A stretch of DNA of 33,840 nt from Enterosoma sp964427595 (lineage in GTDB: Bacteria > Bacillota_I > Bacilli_A > RFN20 > CAG-288), in NCBI GenBank assembly GCA_964427595.1, contig CAYRUQ010000012.1, positions 1 to 33,840 on the forward strand. Reading direction: 5' to 3'. Of this stretch, positions 1-7,352 are shown one piece after another (positions within the stretch are counted from its first letter, which is position 1; the number at the start of each line of letters is the position of its first letter). A model generated the notes under the pieces. The model worked only from the letters and a program-made list of their open reading frames with translations. It was not told the DNA's origin and searched no databases. The position numbers and the translations under genes are program-made.

Positions 1-16
1 AATTTATAAACATAAG

Positions 17-58
17 AAAAGGCTGTTGCATAGCCCCAGTGAGTGCAACAGCCTTTTT
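17..58 (-). terminator. Rho-independent terminator of ppdK
   Basis: An inverted repeat (AAAAGGCTGTTGCA at 17-30, TGCAACAGCCTTTT at 44-57) has a 13-base loop and T/A tracts on both sides. It lies just past the ppdK stop codon on the minus strand and could stop transcription from either direction. Confidence 0.85.
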
Positions 59-82
59 GTTTTAAAAGTTAATCAGTACTGA

Positions 83-2782
83 TTAGTACTTATATTTGCC
101 TTCAGCTTTGATAGCAGCTTGAGCACAAGCTAATCTAGCACCAGGGATTCTGAAAGGTGAGCAAGAGACATAATCGGCACCATCAGCATAGAATTGCTCG
201 ATGGACTCAGGATCACCACCAGCTTCACCGCAGATACCACAATGGAGTTTACGATTAGTAGCTTTACCCTCGGCGATGGAGAGTTTGATCAAACGGCAGA
301 CGCCATTAGGATCGATGGTCTTGAAAGGATCGAAGTCGAGGATCTTGTTATCGATGTACTCGTTGATGAAAGCAGAGTAATCATTTCTGGAGAAACCATA
401 AGTGAACTGAGTTAGGTCGTTAGTTCCATAAGAGAAGTAATCAGCATACTTAGCGGTCTCACCACCAGTTAAAGCAGCTCTAGGAGTCTCGACCATCGTA
501 CCGACGACATATTTGAGATTGTTGTCGTAATCAGAAGCAGCGATGATCTTATCAGCAGTGGAAGTGATGATATCTTTGACGAACTTGAGCTCTTTAGCCT
601 CGACGACTTGAGGAACCATGATGGAAGCGGTGATGTGGACGGGTTTACCCTTCTGTTCTGAGAGATACTTCTCAGCTCTTAAAGCGGCCTTGATGACAGC
701 TTCAGCTTGCATTCTTCCGATTTCAGGATAGACGACATCAAGACGGCAACCACGGAGACCCATCATCGGGTTAGTCATATGAAGTTCGTTGATACGAGCT
801 TTGACTTTCTCGAAGGGTTTGCCAGTCTCTTCAGCTAACTTAGCGATCTCTTCATCTTTTCTAGGGAGATATTCATCAAGCGGGGGATCGAGGAGACGGA
901 CGTTCATATTGACACCGCCTAAAGCGATGTACATCTGATAGAAGTCTTCTTCCTGATAGGGTTCGAGCTCGTTCAACCACTTGATTCTCTCTTCAGTAGT
1001 ATCAGCTAAGATCATCTTCTGCATGGCGATGAGACGGTTTCCACCTCTGAACATATGCTCAGTACGGCATAAACCGATGCCCTTAGCACCGAATCTGATA
1101 GCATTCTCAGCTTCTTCAGGAGTATCGGCGTTAGCATAGACGATCATCTTGGAATATTTATCAGCCCACTTGAGGACTTTAGAGAAGTTACCGGAGATGG
1201 TAGCTTCTTGAGTTTGAACTTCACCATCATAGATTTCACCAGTTGAACCATTGATGGAGATGACATCTCCTTCATGGTAGACCTTACCAGCGATAGTCAT
1301 CGTCTTCTCTTCTTCATTGATGATGGCTTCACTGCAACCAGTGATGCAGCACTTACCGATTTGACGAGCGACGACAGCGGCGTGAGAAGTCATACCACCT
1401 CTCATCGTTAAGATACCCTTAGCTGAAATCATACCCTCTAAATCATCGGGTGAAGTCTCAGCTCTGACGAGGATCATCTTGCAATTCTTATCTTTGGCAA
1501 GCTTAGCTTTAGCATCTTCAGCGGTGAAGACGATACCACCGACAGCAGCACCCGGAGAAGCAGGGTTACCTTTACCGATGACTTTAGCATTCTTTAAGAA
1601 AGCTTCAACAAAGGAAGGATGTAAAACCTGATCAAGTGAACGAGGATCGACTCTTAAGAGAGCTTCTTCTTCATTGAGAAGACCTTCTTTGACCATGTCG
1701 ACAGCGATCTTCAAAGCGGCAGGGCCAGTTCTCTTACCATTTCTAGTTTGTAAGAAGTAGAGAGTTCCATCTTCGACGGTGAACTCGAAGTCTTGCATAT
1801 CCTTATAATGCTTTTCTAAGGTCTTAGCAGAATCAACTAACTGTTGATAGATATGAGGTTGTTGAGCTTTGAGAGCATCGATGTGGAGAGGAGTTCTGAT
1901 ACCAGCGACGACATCCTCACCTTGAGCGTTGATTAAGTACTCAGCGAAGATCTCGTTGACACCATCGGTAGGATGACGGGTGAAACCGACACCAGTACCG
2001 GAGTTTTCACCGAGGTTACCGAAAGCCATCATTTGGACGTTGACGGCAGTACCCCAAGAATAAGGGATGTTGTTGAGCTGTCTGTAAGTGTTAGCTCTCT
2101 CGTTATCCCAAGAACGGAAGATAGCTTGAACAGCAGTTAAGAGCTGATCAAGAGGATTAGCGGGGAAGTCTTCATTGAACTTGGTTTTATAATAATCTTT
2201 ATATTTACCGACTAAGACTTTGAGCTCCTCGACGGGGATTTCAGCATCATTCTTGATGTCAAGACGAGTCTTGATCTCATCTAACATACGATCCATATCG
2301 GTTCTTTCGATACCTTTGGCGATGTTAGTGAACATCAAGATGAAACGTCTGTAGCAGTCATAAGCGAATCTCTCGTTACCAGATTTGGTAGCTAAAGCTT
2401 CAACAGTAGCATCGTTTAAACCGAGGTTTAAGATGGTGTCCATCATACCGGGCATGGAAACTCTAGCACCGGAACGAACGGAAACTAAGAGAGGGTTAGG
2501 CCCTTTACCGAAGGTCTTACCAGTTCTCTCTTCAAGAGCTTTGACGCCTTCGACGATTTGGTTTTTAAGCTCATCAGAAATCTTACGACCAGAATCGTAA
2601 TAAAGAGTGCAGGCTTCAGTGCTGATAGTGAAACCATCGGGAATACGGATACCGATGTGAGTCATCTCAGCTAAACCAGCTCCTTTACCTCCTAAAAGGG
2701 GCTTGCCGAGTCCGTAACCATCTTTGAACGCATAAACGTACTGACCAGGAATGTACTTGGTCTTAGGTTTTTTAGTTGACAT
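83..2782 (-). CDS. ppdK: Pyruvate, phosphate dikinase
   Basis: This 899-residue protein interconverts pyruvate + ATP + Pi with phosphoenolpyruvate + AMP + PPi in the cytoplasm. In anaerobes it often supports PPi-dependent glycolysis or gluconeogenesis. The N-terminal nucleotide-binding domain has GGKGAGLAEM, the central phosphohistidine domain has GGMTSHAAVVARQ with the catalytic His, and the C-terminal PEP/pyruvate barrel has SYGTNDLTQFTYGFSRND and GICGEAGGDP with the active-site Cys. The length matches the family (about 870-900). The frame is open 25 codons further upstream, but the start at 2782 is preferred because GGAGGAC lies just ahead of it (2785-2791 complement) and the extra residues are hydrophobic and non-conserved. 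It appears monocistronic with its own terminator. No PPDK regulatory protein (DUF299) gene is nearby. Confidence 0.97.
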   Translation of the reverse strand: MSTKKPKTKYIPGQYVYAFKDGYGLGKPLLGGKGAGLAEMTHIGIRIPDGFTISTEACTLYYDSGRKISDELKNQIVEGVKALEERTGKTFGKGPNPLLVSVRSGARVSMPGMMDTILNLGLNDATVEALATKSGNERFAYDCYRRFILMFTNIAKGIERTDMDRMLDEIKTRLDIKNDAEIPVEELKVLVGKYKDYYKTKFNEDFPANPLDQLLTAVQAIFRSWDNERANTYRQLNNIPYSWGTAVNVQMMAFGNLGENSGTGVGFTRHPTDGVNEIFAEYLINAQGEDVVAGIRTPLHIDALKAQQPHIYQQLVDSAKTLEKHYKDMQDFEFTVEDGTLYFLQTRNGKRTGPAALKIAVDMVKEGLLNEEEALLRVDPRSLDQVLHPSFVEAFLKNAKVIGKGNPASPGAAVGGIVFTAEDAKAKLAKDKNCKMILVRAETSPDDLEGMISAKGILTMRGGMTSHAAVVARQIGKCCITGCSEAIINEEEKTMTIAGKVYHEGDVISINGSTGEIYDGEVQTQEATISGNFSKVLKWADKYSKMIVYANADTPEEAENAIRFGAKGIGLCRTEHMFRGGNRLIAMQKMILADTTEERIKWLNELEPYQEEDFYQMYIALGGVNMNVRLLDPPLDEYLPRKDEEIAKLAEETGKPFEKVKARINELHMTNPMMGLRGCRLDVVYPEIGRMQAEAVIKAALRAEKYLSEQKGKPVHITASIMVPQVVEAKELKFVKDIITSTADKIIAASDYDNNLKYVVGTMVETPRAALTGGETAKYADYFSYGTNDLTQFTYGFSRNDYSAFINEYIDNKILDFDPFKTIDPNGVCRLIKLSIAEGKATNRKLHCGICGEAGGDPESIEQFYADGADYVSCSPFRIPGARLACAQAAIKAEGKYKY

Positions 2783-3429
2783 TTGTCCTCCAATAAACAA
2801 TATGGGTTCTTTCCCCAAAAGGTATTTTATCATAATTGAGAGAAAGGGGTTTATCATTTGTTCTTTTATATTAAATATATATAGAAAAGAGCGTCAGTCT
2901 TTTGGTTTCAACTATTAAGAGTGAAGATTACAGTATAAATTGACTTTGATTTTAGTGGTTGATTTTCAAATCTTAAGTTTGGTTTAACAATTTCAAAAAC
3001 AGAGTAATTTTTCTTTTGATTACAAAGAAAAAATTCTTATACTTTTCTTAACGATTTACCTATTCTTATCATTGCTTCTTTATAGACACTCTAGTTATAA
3101 AAATAAGAGAGATATGGAGGTCTCGTAACGCCTTGATAATTAATCGTTTAGCAGGTGATAAACTTTGCATCGCTTCCTGTGAAAAGAAGCCTTTTATTTT
3201 GAGACCTTCAACTTCTTTTTATTAGCAATTTTTACAGAAAAAGAAAATTGAAAATTCAAATTTGAAGATGAAAATCTCAGTTAAAATTCCATTTTTTAAC
3301 ATAAGATTGAATTTATCATTCAAAAAAATGAAAAAAAACTTTTTATGAAGACTTTTTCATATTAAACTAAAAAATAATTTTGCATCATCCTTATTAGTGG
3401 ATGAAAAAAGGAATTGGAGGAAGGATTAG
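2783..3429. other. Gene-poor divergent intergenic region
   Basis: About 650 bases separate the divergent ppdK and TetR-like genes. The region is very AT-rich and has no ORF with a credible ribosome binding site. It must hold both promoters. The only strong structure I see is the inverted-repeat element at 3118-3207, listed separately. Confidence 0.7.
3118..3207. ncRNA. Candidate structured RNA (three-way junction)
   Basis: Three nested helices can be drawn. A closing stem pairs AGGTCTC (3118-3124) with GAGACCT (3201-3207). Hairpin one is GTTTA (3146-3150) with TAAAC (3159-3163). Hairpin two is GCTTC (3172-3176) with GAAGC (3186-3190). The loop of hairpin one has CAG(G) and the loop edge of hairpin two has (C)CTG, so a loop-loop contact is possible. 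The element lies about 220 bases before the TetR-like gene and about 335 bases before ppdK on the other strand. I do not recognise a known riboswitch class. It could be a leader, a small RNA or chance. Confidence 0.35.
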
Positions 3430-3975
3430 ATGAACAAAAAGAAGTATTTCTTCGCCCAAGAGCTAGTAAAGGAATTGAGCACTGTTCCTTACAGCAAACT
3501 TTCTATCTCTAACTTGTGCAAGAATCTTCAATGCTCTAGACAGAGTTTCTATTATTACTTCGACACCATCGATGATTGTTTGGTCTATTATTTGAAGGAA
3601 ACATTTCAACTTCAAATCAGAGAAGAGTATCTGATCAGTGATACTTTCGCATTTGTGACTAAGAACGCTGATTTCGTCAACAAATGTATGGCTGATTCCA
3701 CTGCTCACGAACTCTTCTGGTATAACTTATTCGACTTCGTCAATGAAGTCTTCGACAAACTCTTCACCGCTAACATCGATGAATATGTAGTTCTTTACAT
3801 CGAACAAAAGGAAGCATTCACTAACTTCTATTCAGCTGGTTTCTTAGAAGTATTAAGAAGCTACATTCTCAACAAACATTATCCGTCTGCTGAGAAATGC
3901 GTTAAATACTGCTTAGCTATCATCGGAACTATTGATGATATCAGAAGCCTCGCCAGTCGCTTAGGCAAAAACTAA
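3430..3975 (+). CDS. TetR/AcrR-family transcriptional regulator
   Basis: This 181-residue protein has a TetR-type N-terminal helix-turn-helix at about residues 20-50. The recognition region reads SISNLCKNLQCSRQSFYYYF, matching the family pattern in which an S-R-x-x-F-Y-Y-x-F motif closes the DNA-binding helix. The remaining 130 residues are a helical ligand/dimer domain with no obvious enzymatic motif, and the ligand cannot be read from the sequence. The start is supported by GGAGG about 9 bases upstream. Palindromes after the gene (4016-4060) may be operators or a terminator. It stands alone between divergent ppdK and the membrane protein at 4194, either of which could be its target. Confidence 0.85.
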   Translation: MNKKKYFFAQELVKELSTVPYSKLSISNLCKNLQCSRQSFYYYFDTIDDCLVYYLKETFQLQIREEYLISDTFAFVTKNADFVNKCMADSTAHELFWYNLFDFVNEVFDKLFTANIDEYVVLYIEQKEAFTNFYSAGFLEVLRSYILNKHYPSAEKCVKYCLAIIGTIDDIRSLASRLGKN

Positions 3976-4015
3976 TAGTGAATTCTAGCTATTCTTCCCT
4001 AGTAAAAAAGAAGAA

Positions 4016-4066
4016 GGCACAAATTGTGTCATATTTTGTCATGGCAGATCATATGATCTGTTTTTT
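4016..4066 (+). promoter_or_regulatory. Two adjacent palindromes, operator or terminator
   Basis: GCACAAATTGTG (4016-4028 region) is followed by a perfect 16-base palindrome CAGATCATATGATCTG (4045-4060) and six T residues. The second element could act as a terminator for the TetR-like gene, but a palindrome with no loop is also a typical operator for a dimeric regulator. Both readings are possible. Confidence 0.5.
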
Positions 4067-4193
4067 ATTTAGGGAAATCAAAACAGATCTTTTATTTCTT
4101 ACTAACTATATATAGAAGGTTTAAGAAAAAAGTAAGTAAAAAAGAAGTATAATGTCATAGCTTGACTTTTCGTTAACAATCGGAGGGATTCAA

Positions 4194-5381
4194 ATGGAAG
4201 AAAAAGAAAGTGTCAAAACCAATAAGACGCTATTACAAAGAAACGCCTCTTGGCCACTTTTAGTCGTCTATTTAGCCTTTTTGATCGGTATCTTCTATAC
4301 CCATCAAGCTGTCTACTCATTTGTTGGTCTTACCATCAACTCAACTGCTTATCTGCTAGTGACTATCATCATCGGTATCATCGCTAGTGTCTTATTCTAT
4401 AACTTAGGAAAGCTCATCTTCGCTAAGGTTAATAATTATCAAATCATCTACTTCACTTTCCTTGGCATCATCGTTGAAAGAGGCGCAGTCAAGAAAACCC
4501 ATTATGACATCACTAGATTCTTTGATATCGCTATGCAGTTTGCACCTGCTGATGACAATACAGAGAAAAATCCTCGACCTATCTTCCTTGGTGGTCTTGC
4601 AGGTTTTGCACTCTTTGCTATCATCGCTTTAGTATTATTCCTTCTGTTCCAAAGTGGAACAACATTTGAGAAAGCTATCGCCTGGGCATCCCTCTTTGCT
4701 CTTATCTATGGCTTTGTCATCGTTCTTTATGAATTCCTTCCTTTCAAACAAGATGCTGCTACTGATATCTATAACTTGATCATGACTAGATCTAAAGAAG
4801 ATAGAGTCGCCTTCAATATCATGCAGATCAATGCCAAGAGAGAATTCTCTGGTGAAGAATATATCTATCCTGAATTCACTTCTTATGAGTCATACTACAA
4901 AGCTCAGACTCTCTATTATCACTACCTTGACCTTCTTTATAAGAACGAATTAGAAGAAGCAGTTAAGACTCTCACTTTGATGGCCTCTTTAGAGAATTAT
5001 TTACCTGATGATCAAAAGTATCTTCACACTGCTGAATCCGTTTATCTCCGTTATTTAATCAAGGATGATGCTGGTGCTGAATCTCTCTATAGAACCTTAA
5101 AGAGTGATGATCGTAAATATGTCCGTCAACCCATCATGCTCTCTGGATATAGAACAGCTCTTCTCGTCTTAGGAAAGATCTCCGGTGATGCAGAAGCTGT
5201 CAACGAACTTATCAAGGACTATAAGAAGACTATCGCTGATTTAGAATGCTCTGGACGTGTTGAAAGTGAGAATAAACTATTCACTCAAGCTTATGGATTC
5301 CTTCTTGATACCAAACCTGAACTCAATCTTGCTCCTTTAACTATTGAACCTACTGAAACAAATAAAACTGAAGCAGAATAG
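4194..5381 (+). CDS. Site-2-protease-like membrane protein lacking the zinc motif
   Basis: This 395-residue protein has membrane segments at about 20-40, 50-70, 130-152 and 160-182, then a soluble C-terminal half rich in helical-repeat (TPR-like) sequence. Residues 62-91 (IIASVLFYNLGKLIFAKVNN and onward) have the layout of the M50 site-2 protease helix, which normally reads HELGHLIFGLLTGY. Here the HExxH metal motif is replaced by Y69-N-L-G-K73. The downstream stretch FLGGLAGFAL and the D187/D191 region sit where this family has its second conserved segment and third zinc ligand. I infer a proteolytically inactive S2P relative that may bind or hold substrates. GGAGGG precedes the start and a strong terminator follows. 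The family assignment is from pattern memory and needs a profile search. Confidence 0.55.
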   Translation: MEEKESVKTNKTLLQRNASWPLLVVYLAFLIGIFYTHQAVYSFVGLTINSTAYLLVTIIIGIIASVLFYNLGKLIFAKVNNYQIIYFTFLGIIVERGAVKKTHYDITRFFDIAMQFAPADDNTEKNPRPIFLGGLAGFALFAIIALVLFLLFQSGTTFEKAIAWASLFALIYGFVIVLYEFLPFKQDAATDIYNLIMTRSKEDRVAFNIMQINAKREFSGEEYIYPEFTSYESYYKAQTLYYHYLDLLYKNELEEAVKTLTLMASLENYLPDDQKYLHTAESVYLRYLIKDDAGAESLYRTLKSDDRKYVRQPIMLSGYRTALLVLGKISGDAEAVNELIKDYKKTIADLECSGRVESENKLFTQAYGFLLDTKPELNLAPLTIEPTETNKTEAE

Positions 5382-5395
5382 GTTTAATTAGCGAT

Positions 5396-5435
5396 AAAAA
5401 CTAGAAACCAACTTCCAACAAGGTTTCTAGTTTTT
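5396..5435 (+). terminator. Rho-independent terminator
   Basis: AAAAACTAGAAACC pairs with GGTTTCTAGTTTTT across a 12-base loop and is followed by further T residues. It closes the transcript of the membrane protein before the tmRNA gene. Confidence 0.9.
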
Positions 5436-5479
5436 ATTTGCTTAACAAAAGTCTTATAGCTAAAAACACTATTTTGTTT

Positions 5480-5485
5480 TATACT
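5480..5485 (+). promoter_or_regulatory. tmRNA promoter -10 box
   Basis: TATACT lies nine bases before the mature tmRNA 5' end, as expected for a transcript that needs little 5' trimming. No good -35 hexamer is seen at the usual distance. Confidence 0.55.
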
Positions 5486-5494
5486 ATTAAGACT

Positions 5495-5890
5495 GGGGAT
5501 GTTCCGGTTTCGACAGGCTAGGAAGTTCTCTGAGGGCAGTGGAGTGGTGACCTAATCACCGGCAAAAGACAAATGCCGAAAAACCTGTCATGTTCCGTGC
5601 TCCGGCCGCTTCTTTAGCTGCCGCTTGCTGCTAATAGCAGTCAAGAATTAACCAACCTCATTGTAGGTTGACGCACACCCGGAGACGATCCACTCAAGTC
5701 GTCGGCTTCGGAGTATAAGACCTGAGGTTTCAAAGTGAGTCTCATTTCCTCGCTTTGATTCTAATCAGAAATGATAAGTCGACTCTTCTCAGCTTCAGGA
5801 GAAGAACGACTGAACTGAACTGAAGCTAAACTGTAGGCCTCTTTGAAAAGCTTGGTTTGGACGCGGGTTCGACTCCCGTCATCTCCACCA
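5495..5890 (+). ncRNA. ssrA: Transfer-messenger RNA (tmRNA)
   Basis: tmRNA rescues stalled ribosomes by acting as an alanyl-tRNA and then as a short mRNA encoding a degradation tag. The 5' end GGGGATG (5495-5501) pairs with CATCTCC near the 3' end to form the tRNA-like acceptor. The T-arm reads GGGTTCGACTCCC and CCA is encoded at 5888-5890. The only frame consistent with a tag starts at an Ala codon at 5575 and ends at TAA 5632-5634, inside a CTGCT/AGCAG hairpin as in other tmRNAs. The predicted tag is AEKPVMFRAPAASLAAACC. Its Cys-Cys end after the usual LAA is unusual. The resume codon is inferred, but the frame is fixed because the other frames give no plausible tag. Confidence 0.95.
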
Positions 5891-5902
5891 GTAAAACAAA
5901 GC

Positions 5903-5934
5903 ATCTGATCACTTCCAGGTGGTCAGATTTTTAA
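5903..5934 (+). terminator. tmRNA terminator
   Basis: ATCTGATCAC pairs with GTGGTCAGAT (one G-U pair) across a six-base loop, followed by a run of T. It lies 12 bases after the encoded CCA. Confidence 0.85.
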
Positions 5935-5989
5935 TTGTTTATAGATTTTTAGAAAGCCATTTGCCATTAAAATTAGAGTCAAAATAATG

Positions 5990-6047
5990 TTATTTCCACT
6001 TAAATACTTTTATTTCCCCTTAAAATAATATATCTTTTAAGGGGAAA
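5990..6047 (+). repeat. Operator-like repeats before the Fic gene
   Basis: TTATTTCCACTTAAATA (5990-6006) recurs 20 bases later as TTATTTCCCCTTAAAATA (6010-6027). A perfect inverted copy TTTTAAGGGGAAA lies at 6035-6047, giving a 13-bp inverted repeat with a 9-base loop. The last arm contains the only Shine-Dalgarno-like AGGGGA before the Fic start. Protein binding, or an RNA hairpin, could therefore block translation or transcription. Autoregulation by the winged-helix end of the Fic protein is an inference. Confidence 0.7.
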
Positions 6048-6058
6048 GCTACGATAAT

Positions 6059-7108
6059 ATGAGAATATTCAGTTATTCAAATTTAAAAAATCAAAAATGG
6101 GATTTGGAGATTCTAAACCTAATTTCAGGTATCTATAAAGAAGCAGGAAAGCAAGAATTATATTTAAAGATTCAACCTACCGCTTTAGAAACCTTAGTAG
6201 AGATAGCTAAAGTTCAAAGTACAGAGGCGTCTAATGCGATAGAAGGTATTTCAACCACTAGTACTCGTCTTAGACAACTAGTTGAAGAAAAGACAACTCC
6301 TAGAAATAGAAGTGAAGGAGAGATAGCTGGATATAGAGATGTACTTAAACTGATACATGAAAGTTTTGATTCAATCTCTTTATCTAAGAATAATATTCTC
6401 CAACTCCATAAGATTCTTTTCTCATATGTGAATAATCCTCTAGCTGGTAAGTGTAAGAGTGAGCAAAACTACATCTGTATGACTTATTCAGATAAAAGAA
6501 GAGAAACTATCTTTACTCCTCTTTCTCCTCTTAAAACACCAAAAGCCTTAGAAACTATCTGTGAAGAATATAACCGTGCGATAGGGAATAATGAAGTTGA
6601 TCCGCTATTACTCATCCCTGTTTTCATACATGATTTCTTATGTATTCACCCTTTTAATGATGGAAACGGAAGAATATCTCGATTACTCACCACATTACTT
6701 CTTTATAGAAGCGGGCTTTATATCGGTAAATACATATCTTTAGAAAGTAAGATTGCTCGGAATAAAGAACTATATTATGAGTCTCTTCTTAAATCACAGA
6801 AGGGCTGGTATGAAAATAAAGAAGATGTGAATTGTTTCATCAAGTATTTATTAGGAACAATATTAGCTGCTTATAAAGACTTTGAAGATCGATATTCTTT
6901 AATTGATACTAAATCTACTTATGAGGCAGTTAAGAAAGCTGTCGAATATAAGTTAGGCAGATTCACTAAGCAAGATATTAGAGAACTCTGCACATCAATC
7001 AGTTTAAGCTCAATTGAAGGAGCTTTAAGAAAGTTAGTTGAGAATAAAGAAATCAAAAGAGAAGGTGTTGGTAAAAGCATCTCTTACTATCGGATTGATA
7101 AGGAATAA
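6059..7108 (+). CDS. Fic-family protein with C-terminal winged helix
   Basis: Fic enzymes usually transfer AMP (or another nucleotide moiety) to hydroxyl groups of target proteins. This 349-residue protein has the complete catalytic motif H197-PFNDGNGRISR208. Ahead of it, S58-NAI-E62-G63 matches the inhibitory helix motif (S/T)xxxE(G/N) that keeps the enzyme silent, placing it in the N-terminally self-inhibited class. The N-terminal region (about 1-75) resembles the Fic-N domain. Residues about 285-349 look like a winged helix ending in IKREGVGKSISYYRI, which would allow DNA binding. The repeats directly upstream fit autoregulation. Frequent ATA and AAT codons differ from the neighbouring housekeeping genes, consistent with transfer. 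The target protein is unknown. Confidence 0.9.
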   Translation: MRIFSYSNLKNQKWDLEILNLISGIYKEAGKQELYLKIQPTALETLVEIAKVQSTEASNAIEGISTTSTRLRQLVEEKTTPRNRSEGEIAGYRDVLKLIHESFDSISLSKNNILQLHKILFSYVNNPLAGKCKSEQNYICMTYSDKRRETIFTPLSPLKTPKALETICEEYNRAIGNNEVDPLLLIPVFIHDFLCIHPFNDGNGRISRLLTTLLLYRSGLYIGKYISLESKIARNKELYYESLLKSQKGWYENKEDVNCFIKYLLGTILAAYKDFEDRYSLIDTKSTYEAVKKAVEYKLGRFTKQDIRELCTSISLSSIEGALRKLVENKEIKREGVGKSISYYRIDKE

Positions 7109-7148
7109 TTCTTCTTCGAGTACGCTCAAAACAAAAATCATAATGTTT

Positions 7149-7240
7149 TACCGCAAAGTTCTGCAGCAAAATACCGCAAAATGTTGAAGTGAAATGCCAC
7201 AAAAGTTTGAAATAAAACACCACAAAATCTTGCAACGAGT
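7149..7240. repeat. Four tandem copies of a 23-bp repeat
   Basis: Copies begin at 7149, 7172, 7195 and 7218, exactly 23 bases apart. Each starts with a core like TACCGCAAAA or TGCCACAAAA, followed by TTTGAA-like sequence and an A-run. They lie in the 244-base gap between the convergent Fic and DUF4143 genes, so they are not the obvious promoter of either. They resemble multi-site operators or iterons, and may be the remains of a lost gene's control region. No gene is supported in this gap. Confidence 0.8.
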
Positions 7241-7352
7241 TTTTAAAACTGCAATATTCTGAGATAATTATATGTTTTGAAATTACTAAAATTCTCACTT
7301 CTTTTAAATAAAGCAATTGCTAATGTATAAATAAAGACGCTCTTCTTAGATT

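Noticed and set aside
83..2857. Longer PPDK with 25 extra N-terminal residues
   Set aside because: The extension lacks a ribosome binding site and includes the true Shine-Dalgarno. Conservation begins after the internal Met.
3118..3207. Cyclic-di-GMP-I riboswitch on the minus strand
   Set aside because: GCAAAG and CTAAAC fragments recall that class, but the GGCAAACC-like segment and the expected paired architecture are missing.
3268..3348. 26-codon frame before the TetR-like gene
   Set aside because: It has no Shine-Dalgarno sequence and low-complexity Lys/Phe content in very AT-rich DNA.
7149..7240. CRISPR array
   Set aside because: The 23-base units abut each other with no spacers, and no cas genes are present.
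7053..7316. 87-codon minus-strand frame across the 23-bp repeats
   Set aside because: Its sequence is mostly the translated repeats, it overlaps the Fic gene end, and it lacks a ribosome binding site.
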